Source: DASSQJ01 sp963773655 (lineage in GTDB: Bacteria; Actinomycetota; Actinomycetes; Actinomycetales; Dermatophilaceae). Taken from it: a stretch of DNA of 64,000 nucleotides. The stretch spans positions 868,001 to 932,000 of the forward strand of contig CAVZBX010000001.1 in NCBI GenBank assembly GCA_963773655.1, read 5' to 3'. Below, piece by piece: positions 36,079 to 45,318 of the stretch. Made by a program: the position numbers and the translations under genes. The notes under the pieces were generated by a model. That model was not told the origin of the DNA. It was given only the letters and a program-made list of their open reading frames with translations, and made no database searches. Within the stretch, counting starts at the first letter, position 1; each line of letters starts with the position of its first letter.

Positions 36079-36809
36079 GCGACGAGCCGCACCGGCCGGT
36101 GCGCCCCGGGCCCCTTGCCGAGGGCCGTGCGAGCGACCCCTACCGCGAGGGGCTGGACCCGGCGAGCCCCTTCGTGCCGGGGCGCCGGGGGCCGAGCCCG
36201 TGGAACATCGCCAACTACCTGACCGTGCTCCGGTTGCTCCTGGTTCCCGTCTTCGGCTGGCTGCTGCTCGCGGACTCCGGGGAGAACGCGGCGTACCGCT
36301 GGGCCGCCTTCGGCGTGTTCGCGGTGGCCATGATCACCGACCGGATCGACGGCGACCTCGCCCGCAGCCGCGGGCTGGTGACGAACTTCGGCAAGGTCGT
36401 GGACCCGATCGCGGACAAGGCGCTGGTGACGATGGCGCTGGTCGGGCTCTCGGAGATCGGTGAGGTCCCCTGGTGGATCACCGTCGTCGTCCTCGTCCGG
36501 GAGTGGGGCATCACCCTGGTCCGGCTCCGCGTCATCCGCCACGGGGTGATGGCGGCCGGACGCGGTGGCAAGCTGAAGACGCTGCTGCAGACGTTCGGCA
36601 TCGGGTTCCTCCTCTGGCCCCGCTGGACGCTGCCGGCACCCCAGTTCTGGGACGTGCTCGCGTGGACCATCCTCGGGGCCGCCGTGGTCGTCACCGTCGT
36701 CACCGGGATCGACTACCTCGTGCAGGCCCACCGGCTGCGGCGGGGCAGCGAACGCACCGCCCGCAAGCGCGAGGCGCGCGAGGCCAGACGCCGCCGGGAA
36801 GGTCGCTGA
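36075..36809 (+). CDS. pgsA: CDP-diacylglycerol--glycerol-3-phosphate 3-phosphatidyltransferase
   Basis: 244 aa from GTG 36075. The CDP-alcohol phosphatidyltransferase signature is intact: DRIDGDLARSRGLVTNFGKVVDPIADK, within about five membrane segments. It makes phosphatidylglycerol phosphate. The C-terminus is a basic helix (RKREAREARRRREGR). It follows rimO with GTGA overlap and precedes clgR; the cinA gene often found between them is absent. Confidence 0.93.
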   Translation: MSDEPHRPVRPGPLAEGRASDPYREGLDPASPFVPGRRGPSPWNIANYLTVLRLLLVPVFGWLLLADSGENAAYRWAAFGVFAVAMITDRIDGDLARSRGLVTNFGKVVDPIADKALVTMALVGLSEIGEVPWWITVVVLVREWGITLVRLRVIRHGVMAAGRGGKLKTLLQTFGIGFLLWPRWTLPAPQFWDVLAWTILGAAVVVTVVTGIDYLVQAHRLRRGSERTARKREAREARRRREGR

Positions 36810-36928
36810 GCGTCCCGGTGTTCCTCCACCGGCCCACCGCCGGGAGCGAACCTGCGCGACGTCGGCGGCCTCGCGGAGTACGGTGGACCCTGTCACGCCG
36901 TCCGCGACGCACGAGGAGAGGAGTCGCC

Positions 36929-37237
36929 GTGGTCCTGTTCCGCACCGAGCTCGGCGAGGTCCTGCGCGAGGCGCGACAGGCTCAGGGCCGGACGCTGCGC
37001 GACGTCGCCGCCGCCTCCTCGGTCTCCCTGGGCTACCTCAGCGAGCTGGAACGGGGCACCAAGGAGGCCTCCTCCGAGCTCCTCTCCGCCGTCTGCGCAG
37101 GCCTCGGGCTCTCGCTCTCCGAGCTGCTCGGGATGGTCCAGGGGAGGGTCGAGCACGTCGAGACCCTCACCGCCCCCGTGGCGCTGCCACTGGCCTCGGG
37201 CGCGCACGCCGGCACGGTCCGGGCCTCCGCCGCCTGA
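36929..37237 (+). CDS. clgR: ClgR-like XRE-family transcriptional regulator
   Basis: 102 aa from GTG 36929 with GAGGAGAGGAG five bases upstream. HTH: LREARQAQGRTLRDVAAASSVSLGYLSELERGTKEASSELLSAV, the ClgR form (activator of clp protease and other stress genes in actinobacteria). The pgsA-clgR neighbourhood supports the name. The stop codon lies in a run of imperfect CGCCTGACCGC repeats (37230-37265), which may be where the C-terminus has been extended or trimmed. Confidence 0.85.
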   Translation: MVLFRTELGEVLREARQAQGRTLRDVAAASSVSLGYLSELERGTKEASSELLSAVCAGLGLSLSELLGMVQGRVEHVETLTAPVALPLASGAHAGTVRASAA

Positions 37238-37324
37238 CCGCCTGACCGCCCGGCCGCCTGACCGCAGCCCGCCACGGCGGGCCGTGCCACGCCGATGCGC
37301 CGTCCGGCGCCGGTGTGGGCGTCG

Positions 37325-38200
37325 TCAGGGCGTGCGGCGCCGGTAGGAGCCCCGGGGGCCCGGGGTGCTGCCGAGCGGTCGCTGCGCTCGCCCGTCGTCG
37401 GTGGGAGCGAGGCCACCCTGGCAGGTGGGGCACGAGAAGACGGTGCGCTCGCGCGGCGGGGCCCCGGCCATGGCCACGCGCACGGTGTCGCCGCAGCGGC
37501 GGCACGGCCGTCCGGAGCGGCCGTGCACGTACGCCTCCTCGCCGGCCCGGGTGATGCCGGTGCTCACCTGCCAGCCGGTTCGCTCCGCGGCGGCCATCAG
37601 CCGGTGCAACCGGGCGAGCAGCCGGGCGAGCTGCTCGGGGTCGGAGCCGGCCGCGGGCGCCCAGGGGTGCATCCGCTCGAGGAAGAGCAGCTCACTGGCC
37701 CAGAACGTTCCGACCCCTGCGAGGCTGCGCTGGTCGAGGAGTGCCTCGACGAGGGCGCCGGGGTGGGCCCTGATCCGTTCGGCAGCGGCATCGGGGTCCC
37801 AGTCGGGGCCGAGCACGTCCGGCCCCAGGTGGCCCACGAGGTCGGCCTCGCGTGCCGTGGCCACCAGGTCGAGCATGCCGAGGCGCAGCCCGAGGGCGGA
37901 CCACTCGTCGGTGAGGACGGCGGCGCGCAGGTCCGTGCGCCGCAGCGCGCGCTCGGTGCGGGGACCCGGGTGCTCCACCCGCCACTGCCCCTCCATCCGC
38001 AGGTGGGTGTGCAGCGTGGACCCGGTGTCGAACCGGTGGAGGACGTGCTTGCCGCGCGCCACGACCTCGGTGGTGGTCCACCCGCGGAGGTCGGCCACGG
38101 GTGCGGAGGGCCAGCGCAGCTCGGCACGGGTCACGGCCCGGCCCGCGAGCGCCCGGTGCAGGCGGTCGGCCGTGCGGTGCACGGTGTCACCCTCGGGCAC
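37325..38200 (-). CDS. nei: Fpg/Nei family DNA glycosylase (endonuclease VIII-like, Nei2 type)
   Basis: 291 aa. MPEGDTVHRTADRL gives the catalytic Pro-Glu at positions 2-3; beta-strand lysine in VVARGKHVLHRF; H2TH part DQRSLAGVGTFWASELLF; zinc finger CRRCGDT followed after 17 residues by CPTC. It removes oxidised pyrimidines and nicks at AP sites. It overlaps the upstream padR gene by 14 bases. In mycobacteria nei2 sits beside lhr; here a PadR cassette separates them. Confidence 0.9.
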   Translation of the reverse strand: MPEGDTVHRTADRLHRALAGRAVTRAELRWPSAPVADLRGWTTTEVVARGKHVLHRFDTGSTLHTHLRMEGQWRVEHPGPRTERALRRTDLRAAVLTDEWSALGLRLGMLDLVATAREADLVGHLGPDVLGPDWDPDAAAERIRAHPGALVEALLDQRSLAGVGTFWASELLFLERMHPWAPAAGSDPEQLARLLARLHRLMAAAERTGWQVSTGITRAGEEAYVHGRSGRPCRRCGDTVRVAMAGAPPRERTVFSCPTCQGGLAPTDDGRAQRPLGSTPGPRGSYRRRTP

Positions 38201-38759
38201 GGGGCGTCCCTTCCTCGTCGGTCGCCGCCTCCAGGGCGTCGAGCGTCGCCAGGCACTCTCGCGCCCAGGCCAGCTGGGCCCGAGCCACGTGCTCGCCGTA
38301 GGAGAGGGTCATCGTGCGGAAGGCCTGCTCGAGGCTGCCGTCCCCGGAGACCTCGGCACGCACCGTGGCGAAGCCGTCGAGTGCGTCATCGGCCCGGCGG
38401 GCGACGTCCTCGACGAGGGAACGGGCGACGCCCGGGGGCAGCTCGGACCCGAAGAACAGGCGCAGGAGCGTGCTGTTGCGCGGCGGTGGGCCGGAGACGG
38501 ACTCCGCGAGCAGCTCACGCAGCCGGGCCCGGCCCGACGGGGTGATCTCGGCGACGCGGCGCGACCCCGTGCCCTGCCCGGTGCGCCGGACGTGCCCGGC
38601 CCGCTCCAGGGTCTCGAGCGCGGGGTAGATCTGGCCGAAGCTCTCGTGCCAGAAGTGCCCCAGGGTCTCGGTGATCGTGGTGCGCACCTCGTACCCGGTC
38701 ATCGGGCCGGTGGAGAGGGCTCCGAGCACCGCGAGCTCGGTGCGGGACGGTCTTGTCAC
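38187..38759 (-). CDS. PadR family transcriptional regulator
   Basis: 190 aa from GTG 38759. Winged helix: TELAVLGALSTGPMTGYEVRTTI, FWHESFGQIYPALETLERAGHVRRTGQG, then EITPSGRARLRELL, and a C-terminal helical dimerisation domain. PadR proteins repress neighbouring genes until a ligand binds. It is divergent from a small membrane protein gene, with AT-rich palindromes between them, and its stop overlaps nei. Confidence 0.9.
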   Translation of the reverse strand: MTRPSRTELAVLGALSTGPMTGYEVRTTITETLGHFWHESFGQIYPALETLERAGHVRRTGQGTGSRRVAEITPSGRARLRELLAESVSGPPPRNSTLLRLFFGSELPPGVARSLVEDVARRADDALDGFATVRAEVSGDGSLEQAFRTMTLSYGEHVARAQLAWARECLATLDALEAATDEEGTPRARG

Positions 38760-38783
38760 GGTGTTACTATATCTGATAGAAAC

Positions 38784-38798
38784 ATATCTATGAGATAT
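38784..38798. promoter_or_regulatory. PadR-type palindromic operator
   Basis: ATATCT-ATG-AGATAT is a perfect inverted repeat in the padR/membrane-protein intergenic region; a further ATATCT lies at 38769-38774. PadR regulators typically bind such ATAT-rich palindromes. It covers one candidate ATG (38790) of the downstream gene. Confidence 0.65.
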
Positions 38799-39194
38799 AT
38801 GCCGAGACGATCGGAGCGTGGCCTGCTGGCGGGGCTGCTCGCCGGGACGGCCGCGTTCCAGGTAGCAGTCGCCGCTGGGGCCCCGCTCGGGGAGTGGTCC
38901 TGGGGTGGCGCGAATGACGGCACGCTCCCGACGGAGCCGCGGGTGGCCTCCGGGGTCGCCGCGGTCGTGTGGGGCGCAGCCGCCGTGGCCGTCGCGACGG
39001 ACCGCCCCCGGGCCCAGGCGGCCCATCGCGGGGTGCGCCTCGGGCTGGCCCTGGTGTCGACCCTCGGGGCGGTGGTCAACCTCGCGTCGCCGAGCCTGCC
39101 GGAGCGGCTCGTCTGGGTGCCCGTGACCAGCGCGGTCGCCGTGCTGGCGTGGCGGGCCGTGCGCGCGGACGCCACCGAACCGGTCACCGCCTGA
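38799..39194 (+). CDS. Small four-segment membrane protein under PadR control
   Basis: 131 aa from ATG 38799 (MPRRSERGLLAGLL); ATG 38790 is in frame but lies inside the palindrome. Hydrophobic segments at about residues 8-28, 48-66, 78-94 and 101-119. No recognised catalytic motif. Being the divergent partner of a PadR gene, it may serve in export or stress response, but this is context only. Its 3' end overlaps lhr by 11 bases. Confidence 0.6.
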   Translation: MPRRSERGLLAGLLAGTAAFQVAVAAGAPLGEWSWGGANDGTLPTEPRVASGVAAVVWGAAAVAVATDRPRAQAAHRGVRLGLALVSTLGAVVNLASPSLPERLVWVPVTSAVAVLAWRAVRADATEPVTA

Positions 39195-42100
39195 TCCGCA
39201 GGCCGCGCGGCGTCAGGTGGAAGCCGGCCGCCTCGAGCGCGGCGACGACCGGGTGGTCGGAGCCGAGGAGCCGGCCGCCGTCGGCCTTCTCGACGGTGAG
39301 GCGGCCGAGGTGGCCACGGCGCACGGCGTCGGCAAGGGCGGTGGCCGCTGCCGACAGCAGCGCCGGGTCGTCGGAGTGGGTGAGCAGGGTGCGCCCGCCG
39401 CGCTCCACGTAGAGGACCAGGGCGCCGTCGACGACGACGACCACGGCTCCCGCCTTGCGTCCCGGCTGGTGTCGGCGCCGTCGGGCGGTGTCGCCGGTGG
39501 GGCCCTCGGTGGAACCGTCGGTGACGTCTGCGGGGTCGACCCCGCGCTCCGGCCAGGGCAGAGCGGCGCCGTAGGGGTTGGCGGGGTCGCTCGCGGCGAG
39601 CACGAGGGCGGTCGGCTCCCCGCGTCCGGCCTCGGGCCCCTGGCCCGCCCGCAGCCGGTCGACGGCGCCACTGGTGCCGAACTGGGAGGCGCCGAGGCCC
39701 TCGACGAAGTACCCGCGCCGGACCCGGCCGGCCTCCTCGGCGCGGCCCAGCACGCGATAGACCGCGGCGAACCCCCCCGGCACGTCCTCGGCGGCCACCG
39801 CGCCGCGGGTGAGCACCCCGTGGCGGTCGAGCAGCAGCTCGGCCGTGGCGAGGGCCCGCAGCGTCGGCTCGTCGTCGGCGGGTGGCAGCAGCGACCACCG
39901 ACCCGTGGTGCGCGCCGGCCCGCTGCGGCTCGGCAGCTGGGGGCGTGCGGGCGCGGACCCCAGGGCCCCGAGCGGCCCCCGGCGGCCGGCATAGCGGCTG
40001 CGTCGCGGGCCGGACGACGCACGCCGGTGCGCGGTGCGGCCGCCGGCGAGCACGGCCCGCACCGGGGTGAAGGTGTCGCCGGTGACCCTGCCGGACCAGA
40101 CGAGGTCCCAGAGGGTGCCGGCCAGCGCCTCGTCGTCGGTGCTGCCCACGCGGTCGGAGAGGGTGCGGAAGAAGTGCGCCCCCCCGCCGGCCAGGGCGTC
40201 GAGCAGGGCGAGGGCGTCCTCGCCGGGCACCCGCTCCGGGTCGGGCCCGGGCAGGGTGAGGTGGGCGGAGTCGGCCACGTGGAGCGAGACCCAGCCGTCG
40301 TCGCCCGGCAGGGAGCCGTGGCCGCACCAGAGCACCTCGCCGCTCGCCATCAGCTCGTCGAGGAGGGCGGGGGAGTAGTCGGCGACCCGAGCCGGCAGGA
40401 CGAGCGACTCGACGGCGCTGGCGGGCAGCACCGCCCCGCTCAGCTGCTCGACGGCCCGCAGGACGCCGTCGCGGCCGCGCAGCCGGCCCCCGACGCCCTG
40501 CCACTCGCCGAGGAAGCGGGCGAACACCTCCGGGGTGACCGGCTCGACCTCGGCCCGGAGGGCCGCGAGCGAACGGCGGCGCAGCATCCGGAGCACCTCG
40601 GCGTCACAGAACTCGGTGCTCCCCCCGCCGGTGGGCAGCAGCTCGCCCTCGACCACACGCCCGACCGACACCAGCCGCGCCAGGGCGGTGTGCGCGACGG
40701 CCACCCCGATGCCGTACGCGCGCGCGACCTCGGCGACGTGGAAGGGGGCGTGGGTGCGCGCGTAGCGGGCGACGAGGTCGCCGAGCGGGTCGAGGACGGG
40801 GTCGAGGAAGGTCTGCGGCACGCCGGTCGGCAGCGAGGCACCGAGGGCGTCGCGCAGCCGGGAGGCGTCCTCGACGGCGGCCCAGCGGTCCTCGGCGGCG
40901 ATCCGGACGGCGATCACCTGGCGCGTCGCCTCCAGCGTGCCGAGCCAGGCCTCGACGTCGGTGCCGGTGGTGCCCTCGCGGCAGCGCTGGAGCACGGCGT
41001 CGGTGGAGAGCGGGCCGAGCACCCGCAGCAGGTCGAGGACGTCGTCGGCGTCGCGGGCCGCCCGCTCGGGGGTGAGGCGCTGCAGCTCGGCCTCGGTGCG
41101 GGCGACCTGCTCGGCGTCGAGGAGGTCGCGCAGGGCCAGCCCCTCCGACGAGCCGAGCAGCTCGGCGAGGAGCGAGGGGTCGAGGGCGAGGGCGGCCGCC
41201 CGACGCTCGGCGAGGGGGCTGTCGCCCTCGTAGAGGAACTGCGCCACGTAGCCGAAGAGCAGCGACTTGGCGAACGGCGACGGGGTGCTGGACTCGACGT
41301 CGACCACGGTGACCCGCCGGCCGGCGACGTCGCGCATCAGGTCGACGAGCCCGGGCACGTCGAAGACGTCCTGGACCACCTCCCTGACGGCCTCCAGGAC
41401 GATGGGGAAGGAGGGGAACCGGCTGGCCACCTCGAGCAGCTGCGAGGCACGCTGGCGCTGCTGCCACAGCGGCTGGCGCCGGTCGGGGCGTCGCCTCGGC
41501 AGGAGCAGCGCGCGGGCGGCGCACTCGCGGAAGCGTGCCGCGAAGAGGGCGGAGCCGCCGATCTCGTCGGTGACCAGGCCGCGCACCTCGTCGGGGTCGA
41601 GGGTCACGAGCTCGAGCAGCTCGCGCCCGACCCCGCCGCGGCCCACCCCCTCGACCTCGTCGAGCTCGAGGTCGGGGAGCCGCAGGACGATGCCGTCGTC
41701 GCCGTGCATGGCCTGGACGTCGACGCCGAAGCGGTCGCGCATCCGGGCGCTGACCGCCAGCGCCCAGGGAGCGTGCACCTGGGCGCCGAAGGGGGAGTGG
41801 ACGGCGACCCGCCAGTCGCCGAGCTCGTCACGGAAGCGCTCGACGACGATCGTCCGGTCGTCGGGCACGTGGCCGGTCGCCTCGCGTTGCTCGCGCAGGT
41901 AGGTGAGCAGGTTGTCGGCGGCCCACTCGTCGAGCCCGGCGGCCATCACCCGCGGACGGGCCGCGTCGTGGGGGAGGGACTCCACCTCCCGGACGAACTC
42001 GCCGACGGCCCGGCCGAGCTCCGCCGGGCGCCCGAGGGAGTCGCCCTTCCAGAAGGGGAGGCGGCCGGGCAGCCCGGGCGCCGGCGTGACGAGCACGCGG

Positions 42101-43908
42101 TCGTGGGTGATGTCCTCGATCCGCCAGGTGCTCGTGCCGAGGGTGAACAGGTCGCCGACCCGGGACTCGTAGACCATCTCCTCGTCGAGCTCGCCGACCC
42201 GGCGGCCCGGCCCCTCACCGGTGGCGAGGAACACGGCGTACAGCCCACGGTCGGGGATGGTGCCACCGGAGGTGACGGCGAGCCGTTGGGCGCCCCGCCG
42301 GCCGGTGAGGGTGTCGGAGAGGCGGTCCCAGGTGATGCGCGCACGCAGCTCGGCGAAGTCCTCGCTCGGGTACCGGCCGGCGAGCATGTCGAGCACCGAC
42401 TCCAGGACCGGGCGGGTCAGGGTGGCGTAGGGGGCCGAGCGGCGGGCGAGGGCGAGGACGTCGTCGACGGCCCACTCGTCGAGGGCGCACATCGCCACGA
42501 CCTGCTGCGCGAGCACGTCGAGCGGGGTCGACGGCACGTGGAGGGCCTCGATCCGGCCCGCGAGCATCCGCTCGACGACGACCGCGGTCTGGACCAGGTC
42601 GCCGCGGAACTTGGGGAAGAGCACCCCGCGGGAGACGGCCCCCACCTGGTGCCCGGCGCGGCCCACGCGCTGGAGGCCGGACGCCACGGAAGGGGGCGAC
42701 TCGACCTGCACGACGAGGTCGACCGCACCCATGTCGATGCCGAGCTCGAGGCTGCTCGTGGCGACGACCGCCGGCAGCCGGCCGGTCTTCAGCTCCTCCT
42801 CGATGGTGGCGCGCTGCTCCTTGCTGACCGAGCCGTGGTGGGCCCGCGCGAGCACCGGCGGGGCCCCCGAGGACTGCCCCGACTGGGCCAGGACCTGCGC
42901 CGGGGTGCGCGCGGCGGCCGCAGGGCGTGGCGCGGCGTCCGGGACGGACACGAGCTCGGCGCCGTCGGCCGCCTCCACCCGTTCCTCCCAGATCTCGTTG
43001 AGCCGGGTGGTGAGCCGCTCGGCGAGCCGGCGGCTGTTGGAGAAGACGAGGGTGGAGGTGTGGTCGGCGACGAGGTCGACGATCCGCTCCTCGACGTGCG
43101 GCCAGATGCTCGCGCGCGGCTCCGGGCCGGACGCGGCCCCCGCGAGGTCGCCGGTGGGCTGTCCCAGCTCCGACATGTCGGGCACGGGCACGACGACCTT
43201 GAGGTCCCACTGCTTCTCGGACGGCGGCTGGACCACGTCGACGGGGCGTCCGCCGGAGAGGTAGCGCGCGACCTCCTCGACCGGCCGCACGGTGGCGGAG
43301 AGCCCGATCCGCTGCGCGGGCCGCTCGAGCAGGGCGTCGAGGCGCTCGAGGCTGAGTGCCAGGTGCGCCCCCCGCTTGGTGCCCGCGAGGGCGTGGACCT
43401 CGTCGACGATGACGGTCTCGACGCCGGTGAGGGCCTCGCGTGCGGCCGAGGTGAGAAGGAGGAAGAGCGACTCCGGCGTCGTGATGAGCACGTCGGTGGG
43501 GGTGCGGGCGAAGGCGCGTCGCTCGTCGGCCGGGGTGTCGCCGGAGCGGACCGCGACGGTGATCTCGGGTTCCGGCAGTCCGAGGCGGGCCGCCGCGTGG
43601 CGGATGCCGACGAGCGGGCTGCGCAGGTTGCGCTCCACGTCGACGGCGAGGGCCTTCATCGGCGACACGTACAGCACCCGGCAGCGCCGCATCCGGTCCT
43701 CGGGCACCGGCTCGGCGGCGAGCCGGTCCAGGGCCCAGAGGAACGCCGAGAGGGTCTTGCCGGATCCGGTGGGGGCCACGACGAGGGCGTGGTGCCCGCT
43801 GCTCACCGCCTCCCAGGCGCCGGCCTGGGCCGGGGTGGGCGCGGTGAAGCTTCCCCGGAACCACGCGGCCGTGGCGGGGGAGAAGCGGTCGAGGACGTGG
43901 CCGGACAT
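39184..43908 (-). CDS. lhr: Lhr-type ATP-dependent DNA helicase
   Basis: 1574 aa, the full length of bacterial Lhr. Helicase core: ALVVAPTGSGKTLSAFLWAL (Walker A), VIVDEVHALAGTKRGAHL (DExH), LSATVRPVEEVA, SSLELGIDMGAVDLVVQVE, LQRVGRAGHQ. A winged-helix and beta-barrel core follows, then the long Lhr C-terminal domain. It unwinds RNA:DNA and DNA duplexes 3'-5' and is linked to DNA damage response in mycobacteria. The frame is intact over 4.7 kb, in contrast to the indel-rich helR. Confidence 0.95.
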   Translation of the reverse strand: MSGHVLDRFSPATAAWFRGSFTAPTPAQAGAWEAVSSGHHALVVAPTGSGKTLSAFLWALDRLAAEPVPEDRMRRCRVLYVSPMKALAVDVERNLRSPLVGIRHAAARLGLPEPEITVAVRSGDTPADERRAFARTPTDVLITTPESLFLLLTSAAREALTGVETVIVDEVHALAGTKRGAHLALSLERLDALLERPAQRIGLSATVRPVEEVARYLSGGRPVDVVQPPSEKQWDLKVVVPVPDMSELGQPTGDLAGAASGPEPRASIWPHVEERIVDLVADHTSTLVFSNSRRLAERLTTRLNEIWEERVEAADGAELVSVPDAAPRPAAAARTPAQVLAQSGQSSGAPPVLARAHHGSVSKEQRATIEEELKTGRLPAVVATSSLELGIDMGAVDLVVQVESPPSVASGLQRVGRAGHQVGAVSRGVLFPKFRGDLVQTAVVVERMLAGRIEALHVPSTPLDVLAQQVVAMCALDEWAVDDVLALARRSAPYATLTRPVLESVLDMLAGRYPSEDFAELRARITWDRLSDTLTGRRGAQRLAVTSGGTIPDRGLYAVFLATGEGPGRRVGELDEEMVYESRVGDLFTLGTSTWRIEDITHDRVLVTPAPGLPGRLPFWKGDSLGRPAELGRAVGEFVREVESLPHDAARPRVMAAGLDEWAADNLLTYLREQREATGHVPDDRTIVVERFRDELGDWRVAVHSPFGAQVHAPWALAVSARMRDRFGVDVQAMHGDDGIVLRLPDLELDEVEGVGRGGVGRELLELVTLDPDEVRGLVTDEIGGSALFAARFRECAARALLLPRRRPDRRQPLWQQRQRASQLLEVASRFPSFPIVLEAVREVVQDVFDVPGLVDLMRDVAGRRVTVVDVESSTPSPFAKSLLFGYVAQFLYEGDSPLAERRAAALALDPSLLAELLGSSEGLALRDLLDAEQVARTEAELQRLTPERAARDADDVLDLLRVLGPLSTDAVLQRCREGTTGTDVEAWLGTLEATRQVIAVRIAAEDRWAAVEDASRLRDALGASLPTGVPQTFLDPVLDPLGDLVARYARTHAPFHVAEVARAYGIGVAVAHTALARLVSVGRVVEGELLPTGGGSTEFCDAEVLRMLRRRSLAALRAEVEPVTPEVFARFLGEWQGVGGRLRGRDGVLRAVEQLSGAVLPASAVESLVLPARVADYSPALLDELMASGEVLWCGHGSLPGDDGWVSLHVADSAHLTLPGPDPERVPGEDALALLDALAGGGAHFFRTLSDRVGSTDDEALAGTLWDLVWSGRVTGDTFTPVRAVLAGGRTAHRRASSGPRRSRYAGRRGPLGALGSAPARPQLPSRSGPARTTGRWSLLPPADDEPTLRALATAELLLDRHGVLTRGAVAAEDVPGGFAAVYRVLGRAEEAGRVRRGYFVEGLGASQFGTSGAVDRLRAGQGPEAGRGEPTALVLAASDPANPYGAALPWPERGVDPADVTDGSTEGPTGDTARRRRHQPGRKAGAVVVVVDGALVLYVERGGRTLLTHSDDPALLSAAATALADAVRRGHLGRLTVEKADGGRLLGSDHPVVAALEAAGFHLTPRGLRIRR

Positions 43909-44010
43909 GCTGGCGACAGCCTCTCACCCGGCACCCACAGCCGGGTGGGGCGTGGCTACCCTCGACGTGCGGCGAGGACCCTCGCCGCGCCCGCCGGCGA
44001 GAGGACCTCG

Positions 44011-45005
44011 ATGGAACAGCGATCCCTCGGACGCACCGGCCGGGACGTCTCGGCCATCGGTCTCGGCACATGGCAGCTCGGCGCCGACTGGGGCCGGGTC
44101 AGCGAGGCCGACGCGGAGGCGGTGCTCGAGACCGCGGTCGACAGGCGGGGCGACCCTGCTGGACACCGCCGACGTCTACGGCGACGGCCGGAGCGAGGCG
44201 CTCATCGGGGCGTTCCTCGCCCGGCGCCCCGGCCACGGCGTCACCGTGGCGACGAAGATGGGCCGCCGGATGGAGCAGCATCGCGACAACTACACGATGG
44301 AGAACTTCCGGGCGTGGACCGACCGCTCCCGCCGCAACCTCGGGGTCGAGACGCTCGACCTCGTCCAGCTGCACTGCCCCCCGAGCCAGGTCATCGAGGA
44401 CGACGCGACCTACGCGGACCTCGACGCCCTCGTCGGCGAGGGCGCGGTCGCCGCCTACGGCGTCTCGGTGGAGACGTGCGAGCAGGCGCTCGCCGCCATC
44501 GCCCGCCCGCACGTCACGAACATCCAGATCATCCTCAACCCGTTCCGGCTCAAGCCGCTCGACGAAGTCCTGCCCGCCGCGCTCGACGCCGGGGTCGCCG
44601 TCTTCGCCCGGGTGCCGCTCGCCTCGGGACTGCTGTCCGGGCGGTACACGCAGGACCACGACGTTCGCGGCCGACGACCACCGCAGCTACAACCGGCACG
44701 GTGAGGCGTTCGACCGCGGGGAGACCTTCTCGGGCGTCGACTTCGAGGTCGGCCTCGAGGCGGCCTCGCGCCTGGCCGACGCGCTGCCCGCCGGGGTGTC
44801 GCTGCCCGCGGCGAGCCTCGCCTGGATCGCCTCGCGTCCGGGAGTCACGTCGGTGATCCCCGGCGCCCGGAGCGTCGGGCAGGCGAGCGCCAACGTCGAG
44901 GCGGCCGGGCTGCTCGAGGACGGGTTCGACCTCGACTCGTTCGACGCCCTCGTCCACGAGGTCTACGACGACCTGCTGCGGGAGTCGGTCCACCCGCACT
45001 GGTGA
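44011..45005 (+). pseudogene. Aldo/keto reductase, two frameshifts
   Basis: ATG 44011 with GAGAGG upstream. MEQRSLGRTGRDVSAIGLGTWQLG, then GATLLDTADVYGDGRSEALIGAF (catalytic Asp and Tyr) in a second frame, VATKMGRRM (Lys), VETLDLVQLHCPP, and a third piece FDVEVGLEAASRLADALP-like to TSVIPGA. Breaks are near 44140-44155 and at 44654-44657. The second is a GACC that becomes normal when one C is dropped. Restored, it is an ordinary NADPH-dependent reductase of about 330 aa. Confidence 0.75.
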
Positions 45006-45318
45006 CGAGGGGGCGGTCCGCCCCTGCGCGGCCGCTGCCACCCGACTGACGGCGCCGCAGGTCGACGAGGATCCCGGCCCGCCCGGGGACGGCAGGTCCC
45101 GGGGCAGCTGCATGCCCACGCGCGGGCGCTGGCACTCCCGTTGCCCGGAGGCCACGATCGCCCTCCGTTATCGAGTTGTGACACGAGAACGATTCGCGAC
45201 GCATTGCGCAACATGTTGCGCCGGGATCCACTGGGGATCCCAGCGGCTCATCGGAGATGGGCACCCGCGGCCCCGGTTGCCCGGAGCTCGCCGGTTCGGA
45301 CAACAAAGGAGTTGGACA
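45006..45318. other. Regulatory intergenic region of the polyol ABC operon
   Basis: 313 bases without a gene. It holds the LacI-type palindrome at 45206-45221, the inverted repeat GGGATCC-N5-GGATCCC at 45223-45241 immediately after it, and two copies of GTTGCCCGGAG (45140-45150 and 45276-45286) that flank the region. TTGTGA at 45176-45181 could be a -35 element, but I see no clear -10. Confidence 0.5.
45206..45221. promoter_or_regulatory. LacI-family operator of the polyol ABC operon
   Basis: GCGCAACATGTTGCGC is a perfect 16-base palindrome, 98 bases before the binding-protein start. Its half-site GCGCAAC/GTTGCGC recurs in the operator in front of the lacI gene at 50586. Confidence 0.75.

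Noticed and set aside
37227..37270. CGCCTGACCGC repeats as a CRISPR or iteron array
   Set aside because: Only about three imperfect, adjacent copies with no spacers; more likely local slippage at the end of clgR.
38790..38792. ATG 38790 as start of the PadR-linked membrane protein
   Set aside because: It is the centre of the palindromic operator; ATG 38799 just after it is the better start, though not proven.
39217..44856. A 1879-codon plus-strand open frame opposite lhr
   Set aside because: It is the antisense shadow of lhr. Its residues are repetitive Gly/Arg/Val without family motifs. Only its last part, beyond 44011, belongs to the real aldo/keto reductase.
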